Below are positions 6,254 to 15,700 of a DNA stretch of 26,895 nt, in pieces. Source of the DNA: Actinomycetes bacterium (lineage in GTDB: Bacteria > Actinomycetota > CALGFH01); contig JASLIH010000468.1 in the NCBI GenBank assembly GCA_030152105.1, positions 1 to 26,895 on the forward strand, in the 5' to 3' direction. The position numbers and the translations under genes are program-made. How positions within the stretch are numbered: the stretch's first letter is position 1; the number at the start of each line of letters is the position of its first letter. The notes below the pieces were generated by a model. It saw nothing but the letters and a program-made list of their open reading frames with translations, had not been told where the DNA came from and made no database searches.

Positions 6254-7837
6254 GTGGCCCAGGAGCGACGCCGAGTCGGATCGGTGAGCTACGAGGAGGC
6301 CGGCGAGGACTACTTCGGCAAGCGCAGGCTGCGCCGGCACGCGGCCTTCTGGTCGCTGTGGTCGCTGGGGGTGGCGGCCGTCATCTCCGGCGACTTCTAC
6401 GGCTGGAACCTGGGCCTGGACGCCGGCGGGTTCGGCGGGCTGCTGATCGCGACGGCCGTCATCACGATCATGTACTTCGGGCTGTGCTTCAGCATCGCCG
6501 AGATGTCACCGGCCCTCCCCCACACCGGCGGGGCCTACTCCTTCGCCCGCTCGGCCATGGGGCCCTGGGGCGGGTTCATCACCGGGCTGGCCGAGAACAT
6601 GGAGTACGTGATCACCCCGGCCGTGGTCGTGGGGGCGATGGGCTTCCTGATGCACGACATCGTCACCGGCCTGTTCGACATCGTCGGCTCGCCCTGGTGG
6701 AACAGCCCGGTGACCTGGTGGGCCGTCTTCTACGTGGTCTTCGTGTGGATCAACATCCTCGGCATCGAGGCCACGATGCGGTTCACCGTGGTGATCAACA
6801 TCCTCGCCCTCGGGATCCTGGCCTTCTTCTTCATCTCGGTGCTGGCCTCGGGCAAGCTCGACACCAGCCTGTGGACCAACATCCCGCCCGAGGCGGGCGG
6901 CTCCAGCTTCCTGCCCAAGGGGATCGCCGGCATCTTCCCGGCGATCCCGTTCGCCATCTGGTTCTACCTGGCCATCGAGGAGCTGCCGCTGGCCGCCGAG
7001 GAATCCCACGACCCGGCCCGCGACGTCCCCCGGGCCACCATCTGGGGCCTGGTCACCCTGGTCATCACCGGCCTTGGCATTCTGTTCCTCAACACCGGGA
7101 TCGACGGGGGCGCGGCCGACATCGGCGTCTCGGCCACCCCGCTGTTCGACGGGTTCAAGGCCGTGTTCGGCGAGGGCACTGGGGCCGAGGTGCTGGCCCT
7201 GATCGGGCTGACCGGCCTGATCGCCAGCTTCTTCACCATCATCTACGCCTACGGCCGCAACACCTACTCGCTGTCGCGGGCCGGCTACTTCCCGAAGTGG
7301 CTGTCGGTCACCCACGGCACCCGCAACACCCCCCACCGGGCCCTGATCGCCGGCGCCGTCGTCGGCTACGCCCTGGCCGTGCTGATCTACGAGCTGGGCC
7401 AGAGCGAGGGCGCCCTGGCCGGGAAGATCGTCGGGGCGCTGCTCTACATGGCCGTGTTCGGCGCCGTCATCTCCTACTTCATGCAGTGCCTGTCGTTCAT
7501 CCTGCTGCGCCGCAAGTACCCCAACATCCAGCGGCCCTACCGCAGCCCGGTCGGCGAGTGGGGCGCGGGCATCGCCGGGGCGATCGCCCTGGTCTCGCTG
7601 ATCTCGCTGTACTCCAACGCCGACTACCGCCCGGGTGTGTACGGGACCCTCATCTACTTCGTGATCGGGATCGCCTACTTCGCCTTCTCGGGCCGCAACC
7701 GCCTGGTGCTCTCCCCCGAGGAGGAGTTCGCCATGACCCACGGCGAGCACGGCCGCCCCCAGAGCGAGGGCTACGGCTCCACCCACGTCAGCGACCTCGA
7801 CGCCGAGACGACCGTCAAGGAGACTCCCACGCCGTAA
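6254..7837 (+). CDS. APC-superfamily permease, ethanolamine-permease-like
   Basis: This is a 527-residue inner-membrane transporter with about twelve hydrophobic segments. The first part, VISGDFYGWNLGLDAGGFGG, then LPHTGGAYSFARSAMGPWGG and GLAENMEYVITPAV, closely resembles ethanolamine permeases of the APC superfamily, which usually run as proton or sodium symporters or as exchangers. GTG 6254 is chosen because AGGGGG (6241-6246) precedes it at 7 bases; the longer frame from ATG 6194 would begin inside operator copy 2. No ethanolamine lyase or shell genes are nearby. Divergence from the GntR cassette and the shared operator suggest it imports the compound, or an amino-bearing relative, that the aldolase, dehydrogenase and kinase break down. 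The substrate is not known. Confidence 0.88.
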   Translation: MAQERRRVGSVSYEEAGEDYFGKRRLRRHAAFWSLWSLGVAAVISGDFYGWNLGLDAGGFGGLLIATAVITIMYFGLCFSIAEMSPALPHTGGAYSFARSAMGPWGGFITGLAENMEYVITPAVVVGAMGFLMHDIVTGLFDIVGSPWWNSPVTWWAVFYVVFVWINILGIEATMRFTVVINILALGILAFFFISVLASGKLDTSLWTNIPPEAGGSSFLPKGIAGIFPAIPFAIWFYLAIEELPLAAEESHDPARDVPRATIWGLVTLVITGLGILFLNTGIDGGAADIGVSATPLFDGFKAVFGEGTGAEVLALIGLTGLIASFFTIIYAYGRNTYSLSRAGYFPKWLSVTHGTRNTPHRALIAGAVVGYALAVLIYELGQSEGALAGKIVGALLYMAVFGAVISYFMQCLSFILLRRKYPNIQRPYRSPVGEWGAGIAGAIALVSLISLYSNADYRPGVYGTLIYFVIGIAYFAFSGRNRLVLSPEEEFAMTHGEHGRPQSEGYGSTHVSDLDAETTVKETPTP

Positions 7838-7840
7838 GGG

Positions 7841-9418
7841 TCAGGGGCTGTCGAGCACGGCCAGGTCGGCAAGGGCCGACCTGGCCTCCTCGAGCAGGAT
7901 CCGCTCGGCCCGGCGGTAGGTGGCGTCAGCCTGGGCCGGGGTGTCGCCGACGGCGGTCAGGCCGACCCGCCCGTGCTCGCTCAGGCAGCTGATCATGTGG
8001 AACACGACGCCGGCCTGGCGGGCCTGGTCGAAGTGGAGACCGTGGCGGGCGACGATGTCGAACAGGTCGTCGTGGCGCAGGCCGCGCAGCAGCGGGTCCT
8101 CGAGATGGTCGGTGGCGACCAGGTGCTTCTCGCGGCCGTCGGGGGTGACGAACAGGGCGGTCGCCGCGTCGTAGCGGCCGTCGGTGAGGAACTGCAGGGT
8201 CAGGAACGGGTGGGTGGTGCCGCCCTTGCGGAGGTTGAGCTCGATGGCGTACTGGGCCCAGGCGCCTTCGCGGTCGCGGACGACCACGAAGTCGATGGCG
8301 AAGCGGCCGAGCACGCCCTCGCGGGCCAGGCGGCGGCCGATGATGGCGGCGTCGGCGCTGATCGCCCTGGCGTAGGCGAAGTCGGCCGGGAACCGGCAGC
8401 CGAGATAGCTCTGGCCGCTGGGGCCGCCGAGGAGCTGGTCGTGGGTCGAGAGCAGCTCGACGTCGCCGAGGGGCGTGACCCGCAGCTGGACGCTGGGGCT
8501 ACGGAGCTCGACCCCGGAGATCAGCTCCTCGACGATGCCGCCGCGCTCGGCCAGCTTGGCCACGTACCCGTCGAACGGCATGTCGGGGAGCTCGAAGCGC
8601 ATGGCCCTGGCCCGCTCGCCCAGCTCGGCCGGCTCCCCGGCCGAGCCCGGCGGGGGCAGCCCGCCCAGGTCGACCAGGGCGTTGCCGCCGCCGGAGACGC
8701 CCTCGTTGAGCTTGACCAGGGCCTGGCCGGCCCCGGGGCTGGCCGCGCGTAGCCGGGCCAGGGCGCCGACGACCTCCTCCAGGCTGTGCAGATCCTCGAA
8801 GCCGGCCGGGTGGCGCACCCCCTCCTCGGCGAAGAGCCGGCGGCAGCCGCTCTTGGTCCCCAGGTGGAACAGCCGCGGGTCGGCGCCGTACATGGGGATC
8901 CCGAGGGCCAGGGCCAGGTCCCGCTCCAGCGGGGTGGTGTTGTAGGGCACCAGGTGGGAGCGGCGCCGGTCGGGGACGAGCGAGCGGATCTGGGAGACCA
9001 CCCGGGGCCGCTCCAGGAGCTTCTCGGTGAGCGGCCGCGGCGAGCCGTCCTGGACCGCCACCAGCGACAGCCGAGCCCGGGCGTGGCTGGGGATGATGCC
9101 GGGCAGCAGGGCCAGGTAGTACTCGACGATCTGGGGGGCGATCGGCATCGAGGTCACGTACACCATCCGCAGCCGCGGCTGGCGAAGTAGGAGCAGCAGG
9201 AACAGGAACCGCTCCTCGTAGGCCTGGGTGAGCGACCCGCTGTTCTGGTTGACCCGGTCGACCGTCACCGACGGCACCACCACGACCGACTCGCCCTCCT
9301 GGTTGAGGCGCATGGCCCGCCACACCTCGGGCATCTGGGTCTGGAGCCTGGCGAAGCGCCGGTCGCGCTCGCCCGGGTCCAGCTCGGCCAGGGTCGGCGG
9401 CCGGGTGGTGCTGGTCAC
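7841..9418 (-). CDS. ATP-grasp ligase, PGM1 (peptide ligase)-like
   Basis: This protein of about 525 residues resembles PGM1-related ATP-grasp enzymes, which join a carboxylate to an amine through an acyl-phosphate; PGM1 itself acts in pheganomycin synthesis. Visible parts are PRLRMVYVTSMPIAPQIVEY (81-100), the nucleotide-binding VKLNEGVSGGGNALVDL (235-251), GGIVEELISGVELRSPSVQL and the metal-binding FAIDFVV and AIELNLRKGGTTHP near the C-terminal third. GTG 9418 is chosen because it overlaps the cyclase stop in GTGA; longer in-frame extension looks like out-of-frame translation of the cyclase gene. It is the last gene of a four-gene signalling operon, an unusual setting. It ends three bases from the convergent permease gene. 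No precursor peptide gene was found beside it. Confidence 0.75.
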   Translation of the reverse strand: MTSTTRPPTLAELDPGERDRRFARLQTQMPEVWRAMRLNQEGESVVVVPSVTVDRVNQNSGSLTQAYEERFLFLLLLLRQPRLRMVYVTSMPIAPQIVEYYLALLPGIIPSHARARLSLVAVQDGSPRPLTEKLLERPRVVSQIRSLVPDRRRSHLVPYNTTPLERDLALALGIPMYGADPRLFHLGTKSGCRRLFAEEGVRHPAGFEDLHSLEEVVGALARLRAASPGAGQALVKLNEGVSGGGNALVDLGGLPPPGSAGEPAELGERARAMRFELPDMPFDGYVAKLAERGGIVEELISGVELRSPSVQLRVTPLGDVELLSTHDQLLGGPSGQSYLGCRFPADFAYARAISADAAIIGRRLAREGVLGRFAIDFVVVRDREGAWAQYAIELNLRKGGTTHPFLTLQFLTDGRYDAATALFVTPDGREKHLVATDHLEDPLLRGLRHDDLFDIVARHGLHFDQARQAGVVFHMISCLSEHGRVGLTAVGDTPAQADATYRRAERILLEEARSALADLAVLDSP

Positions 9419-10542
9419 GAGCTGATCCGGGCCGCGTCCAGCCCGACCACGTTGAAGGTGGCCACCGGGCGGGAGAAGCCGCGCAGGGTCAGCTCCCCCA
9501 CCGGCTCGCTGGTCACGAACTCCTCCACCGCGGCGTGGACCCGCGGGCTGAGCAGGATCTGCCACGGCCGGGCCTCAGCGCACAGCCGGGCGGCCAGGTT
9601 GGTGCAGTTGCCGATGGCCGTGTAGTCCGACCGGCCCTCGAACCCGACCCGGCCGAGGGTGGCGTAGCCCTGGGCCACGCCGACGCCCAGGGCCAGGTCG
9701 TAGCCGTGCCGCGTCCAGTCCTTGGCCAGGCCCTCGACCCGGTTGCGCATGGCCACCGCCATCCGGACCGCCCGCAGGGGCGCGTCCTCACAGGGCAGCG
9801 GGTCGTTGAAGAACACCATCAGCCCGTCGCCGGTGAACCGCTCGAGGGTGCCCTCGAACCGGGTGACCAGGTCGCCGAGGGCCTGGTAGTAGTCGTCCAG
9901 CACCCCCATCACCTCCTCCGGCTCGGCGGTCTCGGCGAAGGCGGTGAAGGCGCGCAGGTCGCAGAAGACCACGGTGATGTCGCGCCGGTGGCTGTCCAGG
10001 AACGACTCGTCGCCGGAGGACACGACCAGGTCGGCCAGCTGGGGCGAGAGGAACCGGCGCAGCCGGCCCATGCGCTCGAGCTGGCCGACCTGGTCGCTGA
10101 CCCGCTGCTCGAGGGTGCGGTTCCACTCGGCCAGCTCGGCCGCCTGGCCCTCGATGGTGTCGTGGTAGCGCTTGATGCGCAGTAGCGACCGCACCCTGGC
10201 CAGCAGCTCGGCCTGGTCGAAGGGCTTGGCCACGAAATCGTCGGCACCGGCCTCGATGGCCAGGAGCCGCTCCTGGTCGCCGCTGGCGGTGATCATGACC
10301 ACGGGCAGGAAGGCGGTGGCCGGGTCCTGGCGCAGGCGGCGGCAGACCTCGTAGCCGTCCATCTCTGGCATCACGATGTCGAGCAGGACCAGGTCGGGGC
10401 GGTGCTCGACGACCAGGGCCAGGGCCTCGGGGCCGGACCCGGCGCCGAGCACCCGGTAGCCGCGAGGGCTGAGCACGGCGTCGAGCAGGCGGACGTTGGC
10501 CGGCAGGTCGTCGACGGCCAGGACAAGGGGCTCATCGGTCAT
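9415..10542 (-). CDS. response regulator with class III adenylate/guanylate cyclase output
   Basis: This 375-residue protein joins a receiver domain to a nucleotide cyclase. The receiver (about 1-120) has Asp11-Asp12, phospho-acceptor Asp55 in LVLLDIVMP and Lys106 in AKPF. A coiled-coil-like linker (about 130-165) leads to RRFLSPQLADLV, common before such cyclase domains. The class III catalytic domain has metal-binding Asp195 in VVFCDLRAFT and Asp239 in FTGDGLMVFF, plus the transition-state Asn and Arg in TNLAARL. cAMP is the likeliest product, but ATP versus GTP choice cannot be fixed. It overlaps the receiver gene upstream by 11 bases and the ATP-grasp gene by four. Phosphotransfer from the operon kinase probably controls it. 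Confidence 0.92.
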   Translation of the reverse strand: MTDEPLVLAVDDLPANVRLLDAVLSPRGYRVLGAGSGPEALALVVEHRPDLVLLDIVMPEMDGYEVCRRLRQDPATAFLPVVMITASGDQERLLAIEAGADDFVAKPFDQAELLARVRSLLRIKRYHDTIEGQAAELAEWNRTLEQRVSDQVGQLERMGRLRRFLSPQLADLVVSSGDESFLDSHRRDITVVFCDLRAFTAFAETAEPEEVMGVLDDYYQALGDLVTRFEGTLERFTGDGLMVFFNDPLPCEDAPLRAVRMAVAMRNRVEGLAKDWTRHGYDLALGVGVAQGYATLGRVGFEGRSDYTAIGNCTNLAARLCAEARPWQILLSPRVHAAVEEFVTSEPVGELTLRGFSRPVATFNVVGLDAARISS

Positions 10543-10924
10543 CGGGCAGCTCCGCGGCGGTGAGGAACGCGCGCACCTGGCCGGGCAGCTCGCGCACGCT
10601 GATGGGCTTCTCCAGGTAGCCGTCGAACCCGGCCCGCAGGACCCGCTCGCGGTCCTCCTTCATGGCCAGGGCCGTGACGGCGACGACGGGGACACCGGCG
10701 GTGGGCGGGCTCCCCCGCAGCTGCCGGAACGCCTCCATGCCGTCGATGCCGGGCAGCTGCAGGTCGAGCAGGACCAGGTCCGGCGGGCGGACGCTGGCCA
10801 GGGCCAGGCCGTCCTCGGCGGTGCGGGCCTCGGCGGTCCGGAACCCGCTGAACTGGAGCACGTCCCGGACCAGCTTCAGGTTCCGCTCGTTGTCCTCGAT
10901 GATGAGGATCAGCTGGTCGGCCAT
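10532..10924 (-). CDS. stand-alone response regulator receiver (DivK-like)
   Basis: This 130-residue protein is only a receiver domain, with no DNA-binding output. It has Glu10-Asp11, phospho-acceptor Asp54 in VLLDLQLPG, Thr84 in AVTALAM and Lys106 in EKPI. The DNERNLKLVRDVL helix is like those of DivK/CpdR-type single-domain regulators that work in phosphorelays. Its start lies inside the end of the kinase gene (16-base overlap) and its end lies inside the start of the cyclase gene (11 bases), so its synthesis is tied to both. It may shuttle phosphate between the kinase and the cyclase, or act as a sink. Confidence 0.92.
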   Translation of the reverse strand: MADQLILIIEDNERNLKLVRDVLQFSGFRTAEARTAEDGLALASVRPPDLVLLDLQLPGIDGMEAFRQLRGSPPTAGVPVVAVTALAMKEDRERVLRAGFDGYLEKPISVRELPGQVRAFLTAAELPDDR

Positions 10925-12627
10925 GTCGCCTCCGGTCCGCAGCGGGCGAGCGCGTCGAGGACACCCTCGCGTGACACCGGCTTGACCAGGTAGTCGGCCG
11001 CGCCGAGGGCGAGCCCGCGACCGCGCTCGTCGAGGATCGACACCACCACCACCGGGATGGCGGCCGTTGCCGGGTCGGCCTTGAGCGACTCCAGGACCTG
11101 CCAGCCGTCCAGCCCGGGGAGCAGGATGTCCAGCACGACGATGGCCGGCTGGAGGGCCTTGACGAGCTCGACCCCGCGCCGGCCGTCGTGGGCGCTGACC
11201 ACCCGCAGCCCGGCCGCCTCGGCATACACGGTGAGCAGGTCGATGGAGCGGCGGTCGTCGTCGATCACGACCACCGTGCGCTCCCCGTCGGCCCGGCCCG
11301 GGTCGTCGCCGGTGGCGGCGGCCGTGGCCGGGGCGCCGGCCGGGATGGCGAACCCGAAGGTGCTGCCCACCCCCAACTGGCTGTCGACCCAGATCCGGCC
11401 GCCGTGCAACTCAACGATCCGCTTGGACAGGGTCAGCCCGAGCCCGGTGCCCTCGGTGGTCGAGGCCCGGCGGCCGCCCTGCTGGAAGGACTCGAAGATC
11501 CGTTCACGGTCCTCGGCCGCCACCCCGGTCCCGGTGTCGGCCACGGTCACCAGGACCTCGGTCCCCTCGGTGCGGGCCCGGACCTCGACCCGCCCACCGT
11601 CGGGGGTGAACTTCACCGCGTTGGACAGCAGGTTGACGATCACCTGCTTGATCCGCAGCTCGTCGGCGCGCACCGGCCTCACGTCGGCGGCCACCTCGAG
11701 GCCGAGCCAGATGCCGTGCCGGGCGGCCCGCTCGCGCACCAGGGCGAGGCCGTGGCCAAGGGCCTCCTGGAGGGAGAACTCGGTCGGGTCCAGCGTCATC
11801 TGGCCGGCCTCGACCTTGGAGAGGTCGAGGATCTCGTTCAGCAGCTCCAGCAGGTGCTTGCCGGAGCTCCAGATGTCGCGCAGGTAGTCCTCCTGACGGT
11901 CGTTGAGGTCCCCGAACATCCGCTCCAGCAGCACCTCGGAGAACCCGATGACCGCGTTCAGCGGGGTCCGGAGCTCGTGCGACATGCTGGCCAGGAACTC
12001 CGACTTGTGCCGGCTCGCCACCTCCACCTCGGCCGACCGGGCCTGCAGCGCGTGGACCAGGTCGACGTTGCGGATGGCGATCGCCGCCTGGGTGGCGAAG
12101 GTGGTCAGGAGCTCGGTGGCCCGCTCGCTGAACGGGTCGACCTCGGTCCGCCAGACGACCAGGACGCCGACCACCTCGCCGTCGAGCAGCATGGGGACGC
12201 CCATGGTGGTCCGGAAGCCGCCGTGGCGCTGGATGTCGAGCCGCCCGTACTCGGGGTCGGCAAGGACGTCGGCGATCTGCTGGGGCCGGCGCTCCAGCCC
12301 GACCCGGCCGGTCAGGGTGCCCCGGTCCTGGGCCAGGGGATGCTGGGCGAGGTAGGCGCGGTCCTCCTCGGTGAGAGGGCCCGACGCGATGGCCAGCCGG
12401 TAGGTGTCCGCCTCGAGCAGGAAGATCAGGGCGATGTCGGCCCGGCAGAGGTGGCGGGCGCTGTCGACCACGGTCTCCAGCACGGCGTCGAGGTCCGAGG
12501 TGGCACGACCGAGGACGGCCAGGACCCCGCTCGTCGCCGCCTGCTGCTCCCGGGCCTCGGCGAGGTCGCGCCGGAGGCGCTCGACCTCCTCGCGCAGCCC
12601 CCCCACGGCCTCGACGCCCTCGACCAC
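10909..12627 (-). CDS. hybrid sensor histidine kinase: GAF-HisKA-HATPase-REC
   Basis: This soluble hybrid kinase has about 572 residues. A short N-terminal coiled coil (about 10-35) is followed by a GAF sensor domain (about 40-190), a HisKA dimer domain with phospho-acceptor His217 in SMSHELRTPLN, a HATPase domain with NLLSNAVKF (N box), DTGTGV and GTGLGL (G boxes), and a C-terminal receiver holding VVVIDDD and an Asp in VVLDILLPG. No membrane segment is seen, so it should sense a cytoplasmic signal through GAF. GTG 12627 is chosen for a GGAGG box 4 bases upstream; an in-frame ATG at 12714 adds a stretch without domain features. It heads the operon with the single receiver, the cyclase and the ATP-grasp enzyme. 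Confidence 0.92.
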   Translation of the reverse strand: MVEGVEAVGGLREEVERLRRDLAEAREQQAATSGVLAVLGRATSDLDAVLETVVDSARHLCRADIALIFLLEADTYRLAIASGPLTEEDRAYLAQHPLAQDRGTLTGRVGLERRPQQIADVLADPEYGRLDIQRHGGFRTTMGVPMLLDGEVVGVLVVWRTEVDPFSERATELLTTFATQAAIAIRNVDLVHALQARSAEVEVASRHKSEFLASMSHELRTPLNAVIGFSEVLLERMFGDLNDRQEDYLRDIWSSGKHLLELLNEILDLSKVEAGQMTLDPTEFSLQEALGHGLALVRERAARHGIWLGLEVAADVRPVRADELRIKQVIVNLLSNAVKFTPDGGRVEVRARTEGTEVLVTVADTGTGVAAEDRERIFESFQQGGRRASTTEGTGLGLTLSKRIVELHGGRIWVDSQLGVGSTFGFAIPAGAPATAAATGDDPGRADGERTVVVIDDDRRSIDLLTVYAEAAGLRVVSAHDGRRGVELVKALQPAIVVLDILLPGLDGWQVLESLKADPATAAIPVVVVSILDERGRGLALGAADYLVKPVSREGVLDALARCGPEATWPTS

Positions 12628-12797
12628 CTCGCCTCCTCGAGGACAACCCCACCAGCCAGGACCAATCCGCCAGAGACGTCCAAGTAGTGTCCTCCCGCCG
12701 AACTCCGAACACAACGGGTGGAGCCGGGAGCGGTTGACGGGCCTGGGAGAGACCTGCGAGCGTCCCGGATCCCGAACCCACCTGCGAGGGCTGACCG

Positions 12798-15700
12798 ATG
12801 CCGGACGACATCACCCCGTCACCGGAGCGCCGTGACCGACGGCGGGCCTTGGCCACCGGCCTGGCCGTGGTCGCGCTGGTCCTGGCCGTGCCGCTGCTGG
12901 CCCAGGGGTACCGGGAGCTGCGGCGCCACCAGGGGGTCGACCAGGTCGCCCTCCAGTTCGCCGGCGGGCGGGAGGCCGCCTGCCAGGTCATCCAGCCCGG
13001 CGCGGCCGGCTGCCCGGTGCCGGCCGCCGAGGTCGAGCGGTACACCTCGGCGGTGCGGGCCGACTGGTATCTGGTGGCCGGGTACGTGCTCGCCGGGCTG
13101 GGGGTGTTCGGGCTCGGTGGGCTGTTCCTGTACGGGTCGGGGGCGCAGCGGATCGCGCGCTGGTGCCTCGGCGGGGTCCTGCTGGCCGGGGCGGCCGACA
13201 GCCTGGAGAACCTGGCCCTGCTGGGTGGCCTGGACCGCCTGGGCACGGCCGGCGGCGACGGCCCGTTCGAGCTGGCGGCCTCCCTGGCCGTGGTCAAGTT
13301 CGCCTTCGGCGGGCCGCTGCTGCCGGTGTTCGTGGTCGTTGCCAGTGTGCTGGCCGCCCGGCGGCTGCACCGGCCATCGCGGGTGGTCCGCCGCGAGGAC
13401 ACCAGCCCGCCCGAGATCGCCCGGGCTGGTGAGCTCGACCCCGGCACCAGCAGGCGGCCCGACATCATCCTGCCCCCGGCCGTGGCCGACAGCTCGACGG
13501 CCACCCTGTCGGCCACCGTCAGCCAGTCCGGCCCTGACGTCCAGCAGGAGCTCTACACCGACCAGGGCCGTGCCCGGGCGGCCAGGGAGGCGGCCAGCGT
13601 CGGCGGCGGCCCCGGCACCGACCTGCCCGGCCCGGCCCAGGCCCGCTGGCACAACGCCGGCCGGGTCCCGCCGGGCCGTCCGCCGGCCGAGGTCGGGATC
13701 TGCGCCTCGGGCGGCGGCATCCGCTCGGCCTCGGTCACCCTGGGAGCGCTCCAGGCGCTCCAGCGCGACGTCCTGCCACGGGCCCGGTACCTGGTGTCGG
13801 TGTCGGGCGGCGGCTACATGACCGGCGCCTTCCAGCTGGCCCTGACCCGGGCCAACTCCGAGGCCGAGTCGCTGGCCACACCGGCGGACGTGTTCACGCC
13901 CGGGTCGGCCGAGGAGGACCACCTGCGACGCCACGGCAAGTACCTGGCCGACGGCGGCCTCGAGTGGGCGACAGCGCTGGGGGTGGTGCTGCGCGGGGTG
14001 GCGGCGTCGCTGGCCCTGCTGACCCTGGGCGTGGTCGTCATCGGGGTCGGCCTCAACGCCTTCTACCGGGCGGCGCCGGTGGTCGACGTGACCCGGCTTC
14101 TGCCCCGGTTCGACCCGGCCGCCGGGAACGGCCCGGCGCCGTTCCCGGCCCCGACGGCCGCGGTGTGGCGGACGCTGGCGGTGGGAGCGGCCATCGCCGC
14201 GGCCGCCTGGGTGGTGGTGATCGTCGGGCTGCTGGCCAGCAACGACCGGCTCGGCCTGGGCCGGGCGGCCCGCAACCTGTTCCGGGCCGCCGTCGGGGTC
14301 ACCGCGGTGGTGGCCGTGTACGCCGTGGCCGTGCCGGTGGTCGTCTGGGCGATGGCCAGGCTCACCTGGGCGACCCAGGTCGACAGCCCGGTCCCGGCCG
14401 CCTCCTTCACCGCCGTGGCCACCACCCTGCTCACCTGGTTCGGCGCCCTGGCCAGCACCCTGTGGCGCCGCACGGAGCGGCTGACCGCCGGCGGCGGCAA
14501 GGTCGGCCCCCTGCGCTGGCTGCTCGGCCGCCGGGGCCAGGGCCAGGTGGTCGAGCAGCAGGTGGCCACCGGGTTCGGGCAGAGCCTGATCGTCTGGGCG
14601 GTGCACGCCGTGCTGGCCTTCGTGTTCGTGTTCGTGGCCGCCTGGACGACCGCGGCCGCCCACCGGTGGCCGGCCTGGGTGGGCCTGGCCCTGCTGGGGG
14701 TGCTGGTCGGGGCCGGCTTCCTGATCGACCAGACCTGGCTGAGCCTCCACCCCTTCTACCGGCGCCGGCTGGCCTCGGCCTTCGCCGTCCGCCGGGCTCA
14801 CATGCCCGACGGCGGCACCGGCGCCCTGGCCTACGAGATCGAGGAGCCGACCACCCTCAGCCGCTACGGCGGCCGGCCCGACGGGTTCCCGCAGGTCATC
14901 TTCGTCGGCGCGGCCGCCCTGTCGGGCCAGTCCCGGACCCCGCCGGGCCGCCGCTCGGCCGCGTTCACCATGTCGGCCGACTACGTCGGCGGGCCCGACG
15001 TCGGCTGGGTCCGGACAAGCACCCTGGAGGAGACCTGCAAGCCGGCTCTGCGCCGGGACGTGACCGTCCAGGCGGCCATGGCCGTGTCCGGGGCGGCGAT
15101 CGCCTCGGCCATGGGCCGCCAGGCCGTCGCCGTGCAGCGGCTGCTGGCCCTGTCCAACGTCCGGCTCGGCACCTGGCTGCCCAACCCGGCGTTCCTGGCC
15201 GTCCTCGGCCGGCCCACCGCCAGCTGGCGGGCTCCGCGTCTGCCCAACGCCCGCCGGCTCCCCTACCAGCTGCGCGAGATCGTCGGCGCCTACCCGGCCG
15301 AGGGCCGCTTGCTGCTCTGCACCGACGGTGGCCACTGGGAGAACCTGGGCCTCGTCGAGCTGCTGCGCCACCGCTGCCGGACCCTCTACTGCATCGACGC
15401 CAGCGGCGACGCGCCGCCGTTCGCCACCACCCTGGCCGAGGCCATCACCCTGGCCTATGAGGAGCTGGGGGTGCGGATCACCGTGCGCGACCCCACCGGC
15501 CTGGTGCCGGGCAGCGCCGCTCCCCTGTCGCCCCCGGAGGTCCTGGCGCGCCTCAACGCCCGCCTGTCGCGCTCCGCGGTCGCCGTGGCCGACGTCGAGT
15601 ACCCGGAGGCGTTCGCCGTCACCGAGGACGAGGCGCCGTCACGCCACGGCACCCTGATCGTGGCCAAGGCCCTGCTCACCCCGGACATGCCGTACGAGCT

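Noticed and set aside
6254..7837. Ethanolamine utilisation locus
   Set aside because: The permease resembles ethanolamine permeases, but no lyase, reactivase, aldehyde dehydrogenase or microcompartment gene lies nearby, and the partner genes are of sugar type.
7841..9418. Precursor peptide gene for the PGM1-like ligase
   Set aside because: Flanking genes abut or overlap, leaving no room for a small ORF on either side.
12628..12797. Divergent promoters between the histidine kinase and patatin genes
   Set aside because: A TTGACG occurs at 12734-12739, but no acceptable -10 box follows at the right distance.
12819..15371. Very long minus-strand frame opposite the patatin-like gene
   Set aside because: Low-complexity antisense translation with no domain; the plus strand carries lipase motifs and membrane helices.
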